A DNA stretch of 64,000 nucleotides from Xanthobacteraceae bacterium (GTDB lineage Bacteria > Pseudomonadota > Alphaproteobacteria > Rhizobiales > Xanthobacteraceae). This document shows positions 53,740 through 61,655 of this stretch, one piece after another. The position numbers and the translations under genes were made by a program. Position 1 is the stretch's first letter, and every line of letters begins with the position of its first letter. The notes beneath the pieces were generated by a model. The model made no database searches. It was not told the DNA's origin and worked only from the letters and a program-made list of their open reading frames with translations. The stretch lies in assembly GCA_024508855.1 (NCBI GenBank), contig JANINJ010000042.1:62001-126000 (forward strand), given 5' to 3'.

Positions 53740-54837
53740 ATGGGTTTCAAATGCGGGATCGTCGGGTTGCCCAACGTCGGCAAGTCGACACTGTTCAATG
53801 CGCTGACGGAAACGGCGGCTGCGCAGGCGGCGAACTATCCGTTCTGCACCATCGAGCCGAATGTCGGCGCGGTGGCGGTGCCCGATCCGCGGCTGGAGAA
53901 ACTCACCGAGATCGCCAAGTCGCAGCAGATCATCCCGACCCAACTGACGTTCGTGGATATCGCCGGTCTCGTGAAAGGCGCGTCGAAGGGCGAAGGTCTC
54001 GGCAACCAGTTTCTCGCGACGATCCGCGAGGTCGATGCGGTGGCGCATGTGGTGCGCTGTTTCGAGGACTCCGACATTACCCACGTCGAAGGCAAGATCG
54101 CGCCGTTGGCCGATATCGAGACCATTGAAACGGAATTGATGCTGGCCGATCTCGACAGCCTCGAAAAGCGCGTGGACAACCTGACCAAGAAGGCCAAGGG
54201 CGGCGACAAGGATTCCAAGGAGCAACTCGATCTGGTCGAGCGCGCCTTAAAGCTGCTGCGCGACGGCAAGCCGGCGCGTTTCCTCGAACGCAAGCCGGAG
54301 GAGGAGCGGGCGTTCCGCATGCTCGGGCTGCTGACGTCAAAACCCGTGTTGTATGTCTGTAACGTCGAGGAAGGCGCGGCCGCCACCGGCAACGATTTTT
54401 CCAAGGCCGTGTTCGAACACGCCAGGAAGGAAGGCGCGGTGGCGGTAGCGATTTCCGCCAAGATCGAATCCGAGATTGCCACGCTGTCACGCGAGGAGCG
54501 TGCGGATTTCCTCGAGACGCTGGGGCTGGAAGAGGCGGGCCTCGACCGCCTGATCCGCGCCGGTTACGAGTTGCTGCATCTCATCACCTATTTCACCGTC
54601 GGCCCGAAAGAGGCACGCGCCTGGACCATCACCAAGGGCACCAAGGCGCCCGCGGCGGCCGGCGTGATCCATACCGATTTCGAGAAGGGTTTCATCCGCG
54701 CCGAGACCATCGCCTATGACGACTACGTGGCGCTGAATGGCGAAGCCGGCGCGCGCGATGCCGGCAAGCTGCGGCTGGAAGGCAAGGAATATGTCGTCGC
54801 CGACGGCGACGTGATGCATTTCCGCTTCAATACCTGA
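53740..54837 (+). CDS. ychF: Redox-regulated ATPase YchF
   Basis: An Obg-family P-loop protein that binds ATP in preference to GTP. In 365 residues it shows the P-loop [15 protein letters not shown] (residues 8-22), [20 protein letters not shown], the altered G4 NVEEG that accounts for nucleotide preference, and a C-terminal TGS/ubiquitin-like domain ending [10 protein letters not shown]. It associates with ribosomes and dampens stress responses. It completes the rplY-pth-ychF group. Confidence 0.97.
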   Translation: MGFKCGIVGLPNVGKSTLFNALTETAAAQAANYPFCTIEPNVGAVAVPDPRLEKLTEIAKSQQIIPTQLTFVDIAGLVKGASKGEGLGNQFLATIREVDAVAHVVRCFEDSDITHVEGKIAPLADIETIETELMLADLDSLEKRVDNLTKKAKGGDKDSKEQLDLVERALKLLRDGKPARFLERKPEEERAFRMLGLLTSKPVLYVCNVEEGAAATGNDFSKAVFEHARKEGAVAVAISAKIESEIATLSREERADFLETLGLEEAGLDRLIRAGYELLHLITYFTVGPKEARAWTITKGTKAPAAAGVIHTDFEKGFIRAETIAYDDYVALNGEAGARDAGKLRLEGKEYVVADGDVMHFRFNT

Positions 54838-54840
54838 TCG

Positions 54841-55134
54841 TCAGCGCTTTTCGCCCTGGTCGCGAATGGCGCCGAGGTGTTCGTTGATGCGGAAGACGAT
54901 CAGGACGAATTCCGCAGCGATGCGCGAGAAGATGATGCCGACGACAATACCGGCGATGCTCGACAGCACCACGAGGAATCCGCCAAACGGGCTGATGGCC
55001 ATGGCCGCCAGCCCCGACAATATGCCGGAGATTCCGAACAGAACAATCAGTGCGATCACCAGCCAGTAGAACGTCTTGATGATGCCGGGCGTGATGAAAC
55101 GGTCCCACTGAAACAGATCCCGAAATTCAAACAT
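54841..55134 (-). CDS. DUF4282 membrane protein
   Basis: A 97-residue membrane protein with two transmembrane helices (KTFYWLVIALIVLFGISGILSGLAAMA and VVLSSIAGIVVGIIFSRIAAEFVLIVFRI). It matches the DUF4282 pattern, including the N-terminal FRDLFQWDRFITP. The function is unknown. AGGAGAAC precedes the chosen ATG; a six-codon-longer frame was rejected. It converges with ychF with only three bases between the stops. Confidence 0.85.
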   Translation of the reverse strand: MFEFRDLFQWDRFITPGIIKTFYWLVIALIVLFGISGILSGLAAMAISPFGGFLVVLSSIAGIVVGIIFSRIAAEFVLIVFRINEHLGAIRDQGEKR

Positions 55135-55467
55135 CGATCGTTCTCCTGGCACATTGCCGTACGGCGATCGTTCGATTCCGCAAACGCGTGTCCGATCCGC
55201 CGTCTGGTCTTTATTGAGAGTGGTGTTTCCCGCTCGCGTCTGACGACATGTTGTCGGACCCGAGCCCTACGCAACACGATCCCGCACGCACCTTGTCCGA
55301 GACTGCCTTGTCCAAATGCCGCCTTGTCCGTACCGCCTTGGCCAAGGTCCATGCTCTAGCTCCGATGCGGGCATGCGGCAAGATCGCGGTCTGGTCATGC
55401 AGACGAGTGGCTTGAGATTGCGGCAAATAACGGCCACAATCAGGCCTCCCTTCAAGCAATCCCCAAT
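55135..55467. other. Intergenic region with phased short repeats
   Basis: Over 330 bases between divergent DUF4282 and MaoC genes. Around 55290-55345 four CCTTG(T/G)CC boxes recur every 14-16 bases. No RNA gene or reading frame is convincing. Confidence 0.5.
55291..55343. repeat. Four phased CCTTGTCC boxes
   Basis: CCTTGTCC, CCTTGTCC, CCTTGTCC and CCTTGGCC start 15, 16 and 14 bases apart. Such phasing could be chance in GC-rich DNA or an array of binding sites upstream of the MaoC pair. Confidence 0.6.
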
Positions 55468-55926
55468 ATGACCCTGACATTTGAAGATTTTCCGGTCGGC
55501 CATTTCGGCACATTCGGCCCACGGCATGTGACGCGCGAGGAGATCATCGCGTTCGCTACCGAGTACGATCCGCAACCGATGCATCTTGACGAGGAAGCCG
55601 CGAAGCGCTCCATGCTGCGCGGCCTCTCCGGCTCGGGCTGGCATCTCAGCTCGCTGATGATGCGCATGCTGTTCGACGGATTCATCGGACGCACGGCGTC
55701 GCTCGGCTCTCCGGGCGTGGACGAGTTGCGCTGGCTATCGCCGTTGCGCCCCGGCGACGATCTGACTCTGGATGTCGACGTGACCCAGGCGCGCGTTTCG
55801 CAGAGCCGGCCCGACACCGGCATCGTGACGTTCGCCATGCGCGTACGCAATGCATCGGGGCAGACTTTGCTCGAAGCCACGTCGCCGATCATGGTCAAGC
55901 GCCGCGACGCGCACGAGAAGGCTTGA
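55468..55926 (+). CDS. MaoC-family hydratase
   Basis: A 152-residue single hot-dog hydratase. The MaoC pattern FATEYDPQPMHLDEEAAKRS gives the catalytic Asp and His of (R)-specific enoyl-CoA hydratases, and LSGSGWHLSSLMMRML follows. The substrate could be a medium-chain enoyl-CoA or a mesaconyl-type compound. A second MaoC gene begins 9 bases after the stop, so the two are co-transcribed and may form a heterodimer. Confidence 0.9.
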   Translation: MTLTFEDFPVGHFGTFGPRHVTREEIIAFATEYDPQPMHLDEEAAKRSMLRGLSGSGWHLSSLMMRMLFDGFIGRTASLGSPGVDELRWLSPLRPGDDLTLDVDVTQARVSQSRPDTGIVTFAMRVRNASGQTLLEATSPIMVKRRDAHEKA

Positions 55927-55935
55927 GGACTGGCG

Positions 55936-56412
55936 ATGCGTTTCTTCGAAGACATTGAGGTGGGACAGCGGCGCGAACTCGGATCGTTCACGTTCACCGC
56001 CGATTCCATCAAGACATTTGCGCGCCAGTTCGATCCGCAACGATTCCATCTCGACGAGGAAGAAGGCCGCAAGTCGCTGTTCGGCGGTCTTGCCGCCTCG
56101 GGCTGGCATGTCGGCTCGGTGTGCATGAAGCTCCTGGTCGCCAAGGGCAAGGAAGAAACCGCGGCGACGCTTGCGGCCGGCGGCACGCCGGCGGTGTGGG
56201 GACCGTCGCCGGGCTTTCGTGAACTGCGCTGGCACAAGCCGGTGCTGGCCGGTGACACCGTCACCTTCAGTAGTGTCGTGGAGTCGGTGCGGACGTCGGA
56301 GAAGCGCCCGGAGTGGGGCATCGTTCAGGCCCGCAACACCGGCGTCAACCAGCGCGGCGAAAAGGTTTATTCGTTTCTGGCGACGGCCTTCGTGCCGCGT
56401 CGCGGCAACTAA
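55936..56412 (+). CDS. MaoC-family hydratase, second copy
   Basis: A 158-residue paralogue of the preceding MaoC protein, similar in layout: FARQFDPQRFHLDEEEGRKS carries the catalytic Asp/His and GGLAASGWHVGSVCMKLL the following helix. Sequence identity between the two copies is moderate, implying old duplication. The pair is a conserved tandem arrangement in this bacterial group, possibly a heterodimeric hydratase. Confidence 0.9.
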   Translation: MRFFEDIEVGQRRELGSFTFTADSIKTFARQFDPQRFHLDEEEGRKSLFGGLAASGWHVGSVCMKLLVAKGKEETAATLAAGGTPAVWGPSPGFRELRWHKPVLAGDTVTFSSVVESVRTSEKRPEWGIVQARNTGVNQRGEKVYSFLATAFVPRRGN

Positions 56413-56515
56413 CAACACCGATCCCCGGATATTCAGCACGGAACGATTTTTCCGTTAGCGCATTTTGAACCTTGCGCGGGTAACGCTCGACCCATCGCGC
56501 AAAGGCAGGGACACC

Positions 56516-56665
56516 ATGGCAGACCGTACCGGATTGAAACTCGTGGGCTTTGTGTTCGGCTCCATGACCATCGCGGTGATGATGATCGCCGGGGTCATGG
56601 TGAAGGGCTATTCCGACGGCAGCTATTCCTTCGACAACGTCGCAAGCATCAGTGAAACCCGGTAG
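56516..56665 (+). CDS. Small membrane protein, 49 residues
   Basis: A short protein with one transmembrane helix (VGFVFGSMTIAVMMIAGVMVKGY) and polar ends. AGGCAGGGACACC precedes the ATG, giving a credible ribosome site. The sequence looks like short conserved Bradyrhizobium-type membrane proteins of unknown role; no family name is claimed. Confidence 0.65.
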   Translation: MADRTGLKLVGFVFGSMTIAVMMIAGVMVKGYSDGSYSFDNVASISETR

Positions 56666-56721
56666 CCTCCGATTCATTTGCATCGCGCGGCTGCCCGAGC
56701 AGGGGTGAACCCATCGGCCAA

Positions 56722-56754
56722 AAGAAAACCCGCCGCACTCGAAGAGGCGGCGGG
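56722..56754 (-). terminator. Rho-independent terminator of the minus-strand coiled-coil gene
   Basis: CCCGCCGC and GCGGCGGG form the stem around ACTCGAAGAG. On the minus strand it is followed by TTTTCTTTT. It lies about 100 bases past the stop codon of the coiled-coil protein gene. Confidence 0.75.
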
Positions 56755-56852
56755 ATGAAAGTTTGCTCGGGCAGAGACCTTCAATGGAGAACCACTCGGA
56801 TCGTCGATAAGGCTGTGCGCCTTGCGACAACGAGTGGGATAGAGAAGTTAGC

Positions 56853-57278
56853 TTAATCGCCGCGAAGATTCTCGGCGGCCTTTTTCCACTGCGCGACGTT
56901 GTCCGAGATCATGCGGGTCGATTTCATCGCAGCCTGGCTGAGCTGCGCGTAACCGGCGATCTCGCGCTGTACGCGCTGACCTTCGCTGTGAAGCAGATCG
57001 CGCAGGCTCTCGAGCTCGGTGACGAGGTTCTCGATTTCGGCAAGCGATGTGCCAGCCACGCGCTGGATCAGCGAATTGACGTTGCTGACGGTCGCGTCGG
57101 CATTGGCAGCGGTGTCCACTGCCGGCACGTCGGCTGCAGGCGTGCCCGCCGCCGGGCGACGCAGGTAGGCGACATCGTTGCGCACGAAGTCGCGGATACC
57201 GGCTTCGACTTCGGAGACGGCAGCAAGGTTGCTGTCGGATTCAATTGAGTCCACTTTTTCAGACAAATTAGCACTCAT
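56853..57278 (-). CDS. Hypothetical coiled-coil protein
   Basis: A 141-residue soluble, acidic-helical protein. It has an Ala/Pro linker (PAAGTPAADVPAVDTAANADA) between two helical parts; the second, IENLVTELESLRDLLHSEGQRVQREIAGYAQ, is likely a coiled coil. This layout resembles small phasin- or methyl-accepting-like helical proteins, but no family is recognised. AGGAACAG-like ribosome site lies upstream. Own terminator downstream. Confidence 0.7.
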   Translation of the reverse strand: MSANLSEKVDSIESDSNLAAVSEVEAGIRDFVRNDVAYLRRPAAGTPAADVPAVDTAANADATVSNVNSLIQRVAGTSLAEIENLVTELESLRDLLHSEGQRVQREIAGYAQLSQAAMKSTRMISDNVAQWKKAAENLRGD

Positions 57279-57576
57279 CGGCTGTTCCTCTTCGCATGAA
57301 GCATGCGCGGTGTCCCCCGCACGACGACCTGACCGACCATAAGTTCAGCGGATTTTGACAAGATCGGGGCCAATGTGCGGCGAGCCCGGTTCTTTCAGAT
57401 GAAATAGGGCGGCGGCAATAGCGATCCAGTGACAGGCTTAACGAACCGCAGAAGGCCACGGGTCGAAGGTGTCGCCCGCCGGTCGGCAACTAATCGTTGT
57501 GGGGTCATGGAACTTAATCCCGAGGAAAGGCTTATCCCGGCGCTCCAGCAAGAATATTTCAACAGGGAGGTCGTTG
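57279..57576. other. Divergent intergenic region
   Basis: About 300 bases between the coiled-coil gene and the His/Met-rich peptide gene. Apart from the weak stress-promoter-like boxes it shows nothing recognisable. Confidence 0.4.
57509..57534 (+). promoter_or_regulatory. Possible EcfG-type promoter of the His/Met-rich peptide gene
   Basis: GGAAC followed after 17 bases by CTTA resembles the alphaproteobacterial general stress (EcfG) promoter GGAAC-N16-17-CGTT, but the second box has one or two mismatches. It is placed correctly for the downstream gene. Confidence 0.3.
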
Positions 57577-57789
57577 ATGAAGGTATTTGCCTTGGCAGTC
57601 GCCACCGCCGCCATGCTGTTTGCCGTCGGGCCGGCGTCCGCCGGAAACGGTATGATGCACCGCGAGGGCGTGCAGCATTCCAGTTCGATGAATGCCATGA
57701 ACCGGATGATGCACCGTGAGCATCGCTCGCACCGCCGCCACATGATGAAACGGCATCGCATGATGCGCCATCGCCACGGAATGCACTAG
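57577..57789 (+). CDS. Small secreted His/Met/Arg-rich peptide
   Basis: A 70-residue precursor with a clear signal peptide (MKVFALAVATAAMLFAVGPASA). The mature part of about 48 residues is mostly His, Met and Arg (MMHREHRSHRRHMMKRHRMM...), with no aromatic residues or Cys. Clustered His and Met are typical of Cu(I)/Cu(II) or Ni binding peptides, but this is inference. AGGGAGG precedes the ATG at good spacing and a strong terminator follows, which supports a real gene. Confidence 0.8.
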   Translation: MKVFALAVATAAMLFAVGPASAGNGMMHREGVQHSSSMNAMNRMMHREHRSHRRHMMKRHRMMRHRHGMH

Positions 57790-57807
57790 GCAGCATTCGG
57801 TTTCGGG

Positions 57808-57854
57808 CGGAGCGTTTCGTGAAAGCGAAGCGCTCCGTTATATTTTTATATTTT
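57808..57854 (+). terminator. Rho-independent terminator of the His/Met-rich peptide gene
   Basis: CGGAGCGTTTCG pairs with CGAAGCGCTCCG (one G-U pair) around TGAAAG, followed by a T-rich run, TTATATTTTTATATTTT. Confidence 0.85.
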
Positions 57855-57913
57855 GGTAGTCTCGTCTGTAAGGCTTTTCGAACCCGCAAAGAAATTGCGC
57901 AATCGGCGGCCGA

Positions 57914-58345
57914 TCAGGCGATCTTGGGCAGATGGATCGGGCTGCCGAGCGCCTGTTCGATCAGATCGAAGGTATCGACCAGCACCCGCATGCTGATCAG
58001 CCGGCCCGCCTTGAACTGTGCGAAATTCGCGATGCGCAGGCTGATCGGCCGGTTGGAATTGAGCGCAGTCAGCGAATAGCGCATCATCGATGCGGCGCTG
58101 TTCTCCCCCAGCATGACGGATTCACGTTCGAAGCGGTGAATGCGCACGTTCTCCGCGATCTTGCGGCACACGTCGAGCACGGCTTCCTTGCCGTGCCGCG
58201 CGCCGAGGAAGGTGAACATGTCGACCGGCCCATAGATCGTCCAGTCGACGTCATCGTCGATCAGGGCTTCGAGGTCTTCCGGTTCTCGGTCGTTGATGGC
58301 GCGATGCAACGCGCGTGAAAAACGCCAGAGGCTATGCTCTGTCAT
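57914..58345 (-). CDS. NTF2-like (SnoaL-type) protein, copy 1
   Basis: A 143-residue cone-shaped NTF2-like protein. Characteristic pieces are FSRALHRAINDREPEDLEALIDDDVDWTIYGPVDMFTFLGARHGKEAV and a C-terminal beta sheet ending VLVDTFDLIEQALGSP. Such folds serve as small-molecule isomerases, hydrolases or binding proteins; the role is unknown. The second paralogue is encoded upstream, across an AT-rich gap. A longer frame at the N-terminus was rejected. Confidence 0.82.
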   Translation of the reverse strand: MTEHSLWRFSRALHRAINDREPEDLEALIDDDVDWTIYGPVDMFTFLGARHGKEAVLDVCRKIAENVRIHRFERESVMLGENSAASMMRYSLTALNSNRPISLRIANFAQFKAGRLISMRVLVDTFDLIEQALGSPIHLPKIA

Positions 58346-58506
58346 GGCACTATGCGTCCTGATGAAATTTAAGCTGCAAGACAGCACCGGCCCTGGGGCG
58401 TCATTCGCGACGCCGTGCCGAGGTGCTGCTCATTCAATTCAAATCGTCACATAGCTGCGGCGGACCGGAAAGCAAGCTGCTTTTTTGCAATGCACAAATG
58501 CGAGTT

Positions 58507-58535
58507 TGCTTTCACATCGCTCGGGTGTGAAAGAA
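58507..58535. promoter_or_regulatory. Hairpin in the AT-rich gap
   Basis: CTTTCACATC and GGTGTGAAAG form a 10-bp stem (one wobble pair) around GCTCG. It may be an operator or the 3' end of the upstream transcript. Confidence 0.3.
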
Positions 58536-58576
58536 AATCGCAAGTCGAAGTTGGGTGACGCTGATTTAAGATATTG

Positions 58577-58594
58577 ATATTATTCAAATAATAT
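58577..58594. promoter_or_regulatory. AT-only palindrome between NTF2-like genes
   Basis: ATATTAT paired with ATAATAT around TCAA. It is in the lowest-GC stretch of the window and in position to affect the downstream NTF2-like gene. Confidence 0.3.
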
Positions 58595-58636
58595 TGAATG
58601 GGACGTCAGACGACGTGAGGATTGCCGGCCGGCGCC

Positions 58637-59092
58637 CTACGATTGCATCGCGCCGCGGACGCTCGCGGCAAAGCTCTCGCTGAGGTCGTGGCCGAGCACC
58701 TGCTGGACGAAATCGAAGGAATCGAAGAACGACCGGTGCTCGACGATGCGGCCGTTCGCCAGCCTGAAGAATTCCGCGACATCCATCTGCACCACGCGGC
58801 CGTCGTTCTGTTTGGTCAGGGCGGCGCGCGTCATGGTCGCGATTTTCGGCCCATCGGCTGCGATGAAGACCACCTCGTGCTTGCGCGATGAATAGCGCTG
58901 CTGCTGGATGGCGATGGCCTCGGTGACCCAGGCCTTGCCGTGCTTGTGCCCGAGATGCGGAAACAGATCGACCGGCGCGTAGGTGATGCTGTCGAAATCG
59001 TCCGCGCAGCAGGCGAGCGCCGTCGCCGCATCGCCTTCGTAATAGGCGCGAATGAAAGCGAGAACGCATTGCCGATTGCCGTCGTCGCCCAT
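58637..59092 (-). CDS. NTF2-like (SnoaL-type) protein, copy 2
   Basis: A 151-residue NTF2-like protein, paralogous to copy 1: DDFDSITYAPVDLFPHLGHKHGK corresponds to DDVDWTIYGPVDMFTFLGARHGK there. The fold and layout are shared, with a buried pocket likely for a small ligand. Each gene has its own upstream region on the same strand. Duplication followed by divergence is the simple explanation. Confidence 0.84.
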   Translation of the reverse strand: MGDDGNRQCVLAFIRAYYEGDAATALACCADDFDSITYAPVDLFPHLGHKHGKAWVTEAIAIQQQRYSSRKHEVVFIAADGPKIATMTRAALTKQNDGRVVQMDVAEFFRLANGRIVEHRSFFDSFDFVQQVLGHDLSESFAASVRGAMQS

Positions 59093-59464
59093 CGATGTCT
59101 CCCGCCCGGTTTCTTGTTGTTGTTGCAGCCCTCACTGAAAGCAGAATGGCCCGCCGGACAAGTCCCGGTGCCCGGCAAGGTTGCTGCAATGTTAGCGCGG
59201 CCGGCAAAAAAAGTCGTCAAAATGTGTACGCTTCGTCGCGACCGATCCGGGGCGAAACATTGCGCGGCTGCGAAGACTGCGACGCGCGCCGATATGCGGG
59301 ACACGGCACGAACATCCCCGCTCATCGCGAAGCACGCCGCTGCCGGTATCGATGCAGGAAATGCCTGAAGCGCGTGGGCGACGGGCGCAATCGGCTAAGC
59401 CGAAAAATTCGGACAATGTGGGTGATCGAAGTTGTAGCGAACGCTCGCGTGCGAAGCGTTACGC
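59093..59464. other. Intergenic region without a recognised feature
   Basis: A gap of about 370 bases upstream of the NTF2-like copy 2 gene and downstream of the Ala/Lys-rich protein gene. A short CCGAA/TTCGG hairpin lies near 59400. I see no convincing coding, RNA or repeat element. Confidence 0.4.
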
Positions 59465-59848
59465 TCAGGCCTTTGCGTTCCTGGCGGCATTTGCCTTAAC
59501 CGGTTTTGCTGCCGGCGTTTTGGCATTCTTGACGGGCGTCTTTTTGGCAGAAGCCTTTTTCGCCACCACGGCCGTTTGCGACGCCAGCACCTCCGCCGCC
59601 TTGCGCATAGCGCGCGCATAACTGTCGGCGGCATTGTCGGCCGACATCTGCAGCCGTTTCGCCGCCGCCGTGCCTTCTTCCAGCGCGTGCTTGGCCATCT
59701 GCCGAAGGCGCTGCCTGGCCTCGCCGTCCTTCGCCTTTTGCGCGAGCGCGACATAGCGGTCGCGACGCTTCTTCACGGCGGCCATCAACGTCTTGGTCTG
59801 CTGCTTCGCAACTTGCCGGATGATCGCATCCAGATCGGCGTCCGCCAT
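59465..59848 (-). CDS. Ala/Lys-rich hypothetical protein with histone-like tail
   Basis: A 127-residue protein. The N-terminal two thirds are helical (DLDAIIRQVAKQQTKTLMAAVKKRRDRYVALAQKAKDGEARQRLRQ). The C-terminal third is a lysine/alanine/proline tail (AKKASAKKTPVKNAKTPAAK) like histone H1 or bacterial histone-like proteins. It could bind nucleic acid, but no family is recognised. The basic tail is common among Rhizobiales proteins of unknown function. Confidence 0.65.
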   Translation of the reverse strand: MADADLDAIIRQVAKQQTKTLMAAVKKRRDRYVALAQKAKDGEARQRLRQMAKHALEEGTAAAKRLQMSADNAADSYARAMRKAAEVLASQTAVVAKKASAKKTPVKNAKTPAAKPVKANAARNAKA

Positions 59849-59954
59849 GGGAAGGGTCCTTGAGTGCTCGTCAAACGAATAGATGCGATCACGTAGCAGG
59901 CGGGGAGGGGAAATGGCAATGCAGGAGGGATTAATGGGTGATGAGTAATGCCAT

Positions 59955-60314
59955 TCAATTATCTTGTCCGGATTTGCGGCCTACCGCGAGAAGATCTGGC
60001 AGTTGACCGTCACGAATGAAGCCCATCTCCAGAGCAGCGGCCTTGTTGAGAATGGCGGTTTGAGCTTGACGTCCCCATGTGCTGCCGTCGCCTTTTTCGG
60101 GCAGGGCAAATCGGATCTGATGTTTGACAGCGGTTGCCGATTTAGCTCCGACAGCTTGCGCAAACACCTCGCAAAATCGGTCAAATTCTTCGTCCAGCTT
60201 TCCACCTGGAGAAGAGTTCTTTTTCCAGCCCTCGCTCGGACCAAACAGCTGTACCAGTCTCTTATAAAGGACCCGACGTACGTCGCCGGTCCAAATGTCC
60301 GGCTGATGTGCCAT
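59955..60314 (-). CDS. Low-GC orphan hypothetical protein
   Basis: A 119-residue protein with no recognised family. It looks soluble: WTGDVRRVLYKRLVQLFGPSEGW, then DEEFDRFCEVFAQAVG and STWGRQAQTAILNKAAALEMG. Codon use is clearly less GC-rich than that of its neighbours, suggesting recent acquisition. The ATG follows GGGG in the leader. Upstream DNA is AT-rich and holds palindromes. Confidence 0.6.
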   Translation of the reverse strand: MAHQPDIWTGDVRRVLYKRLVQLFGPSEGWKKNSSPGGKLDEEFDRFCEVFAQAVGAKSATAVKHQIRFALPEKGDGSTWGRQAQTAILNKAAALEMGFIRDGQLPDLLAVGRKSGQDN

Positions 60315-60319
60315 GTAGA

Positions 60320-60379
60320 GCCCCAATAAAAAGATTCAAAAATCGCAAAAAATCTCGCGAGAGACTATTCAATTGGGGC
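60320..60379. promoter_or_regulatory. Paired palindromes upstream of the low-GC orphan
   Basis: GCCCCAAT and ATTGGGGC flank an A/T-rich stretch of 44 bases that includes the exact palindrome TCTCGCGAGA. The arrangement fits an operator/promoter region for the orphan gene, or the ends of a small inserted segment. Confidence 0.4.
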
Positions 60380-60411
60380 ATTTACCGGAAGTCAACGCGT
60401 TGGACTAACGG

Positions 60412-60543
60412 TTAGACGATATGAGTAACGCTCTTCTTTACCCGCCCAACCTTTTCCTCGGTAGTCCATCGCTTGATCGTGCCGAGGTATCGAATTGCGT
60501 GCTTTGCCTTTCGACGAGATCCCTCGACCGGATAGTCAGTCAT
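60412..60543 (-). CDS. Possible 43-residue protein of unknown function
   Basis: A short frame, MTDYPVEGSRRKAKHAIRYL followed by GTIKRWTTEEKVGRVKKSV, that begins 12 bases after the luciferase-like gene stop. It is basic and helical-looking, and codon use is low-GC like the neighbouring orphan. There is no good ribosome binding site or recognised family, so it may be a decayed gene remnant rather than a functional gene. Confidence 0.3.
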   Translation of the reverse strand: MTDYPVEGSRRKAKHAIRYLGTIKRWTTEEKVGRVKKSVTHIV

Positions 60544-60555
60544 GGCACTCGCGCT

Positions 60556-61536
60556 TCAACGCGCCGCCTCGGCGATCATCTCGAACGATCTCAGGCGCGT
60601 CGGATGGTCGTAGATATCGGACACGACGATCAGTTCGTCGGCGCCGGTTTCCTTGGCCAGCGTACTAATACCGGTACGAACGGTGGCGGGCGATCCGACG
60701 ATGGAGCGCGCCAGCATGCGCATGGCTTGGGCTTTTTCGGGCGGCGTCCAATAGGTCTCGATATCGTCGATCGGCGGCTTGCTCAGGCCACGCGCGCCGC
60801 GCAGGAGATTGGTGAACGACATCTGCTGGGTCGTGGCCAGCCGCCGTGCCTCGTCGTCGCTGTCGGCTGCGATGATGTTGACCCCGACCATGGCGTAGGG
60901 GTGATCGAGCTGTTCGGATGGCTTGAACCGGCTGCGGTAGATTTCCAGCGCCGGGATCAACTCGGCGGGTGCGAAATGCGATGCGAACGCATAGGGCAGT
61001 CCGAGTTCGGCGGCGACCATCGCACCGAAATGGCTCGAGCCGAGAATCCACAAGGGCACGTTGGTGCCGGCGGCGGGCACCGCCTGAATGCGCTGGGTCG
61101 GGCCGGCGGGCGCGAGGAATGCCTGCACCTCCAGCACGTCCTGCGGGAAGTTGTCGGCGGCCTCGGGCGTGCGTCGCAGCGCACGCAGCGTGAGCTGATC
61201 GGTCCCCGGCGCACGGCCGAGGCCAAGGTCGATGCGACCCGGAAACAATCGCTCCAGCGTTCCGAATTGCTCCGCGATCACGTAAGGCGCGTGGTTCGGC
61301 AGCATGATGCCGCCGGCGCCGACGCGAATCGTCTTCGTTCCCGCCGCGATATGTCCGATCACCACCGACGTCGCTGCGCTGGCGATGCCCGTCATGTTGT
61401 GATGCTCGGCCACCCAGATGCGGCGATAGCCCCACGCCTCGGCGTGTGCCGCGAGATCGCGCGCGTTGTCGAGCGCGCCGCGCGCGTCGGTTGCTTCGGT
61501 GACGCGCACAAGGTCGAGGATGGACAGCGGTGTCAT
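60556..61536 (-). CDS. LLM-class flavin-dependent oxidoreductase
   Basis: A 326-residue luciferase-like monooxygenase-family TIM barrel. Typical pieces are [90 protein letters not shown] and the ADSDDEARR segment. It uses reduced FMN or F420, probably FMNH2 here; the substrate is not predictable. It is related to YhbW-like members. It precedes uvrB on the same strand but has its own spacer. Confidence 0.92.
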   Translation of the reverse strand: MTPLSILDLVRVTEATDARGALDNARDLAAHAEAWGYRRIWVAEHHNMTGIASAATSVVIGHIAAGTKTIRVGAGGIMLPNHAPYVIAEQFGTLERLFPGRIDLGLGRAPGTDQLTLRALRRTPEAADNFPQDVLEVQAFLAPAGPTQRIQAVPAAGTNVPLWILGSSHFGAMVAAELGLPYAFASHFAPAELIPALEIYRSRFKPSEQLDHPYAMVGVNIIAADSDDEARRLATTQQMSFTNLLRGARGLSKPPIDDIETYWTPPEKAQAMRMLARSIVGSPATVRTGISTLAKETGADELIVVSDIYDHPTRLRSFEMIAEAAR

Positions 61537-61655
61537 GGGAATTCCCGGAAAGAGACGTCAGGACGATGCGCCGGACCGGCGTTCATCGAGAGGAGGGAGT
61601 GTTTTGATCTGTCGCTCTATATGGAGATGAATCCGGCAATCGCCATGCTTCGCGT

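Larger units (their letters stand above)
58346..58636. other. AT-rich gap between NTF2-like genes
   Basis: About 290 bases, AT-rich near 58480-58600. Contains CTTTCACATC/GGTGTGAAAG and an ATATTAT/ATAATAT hairpin. These probably belong to the promoter of the downstream NTF2-like gene; no RNA gene is seen. Confidence 0.45.

Noticed and set aside
56440-56515. A second EcfG-like promoter (GGAAC near 56442) for the 49-residue membrane protein
   Set aside because: No matching CGTT-like box at 16-17 bases was found.
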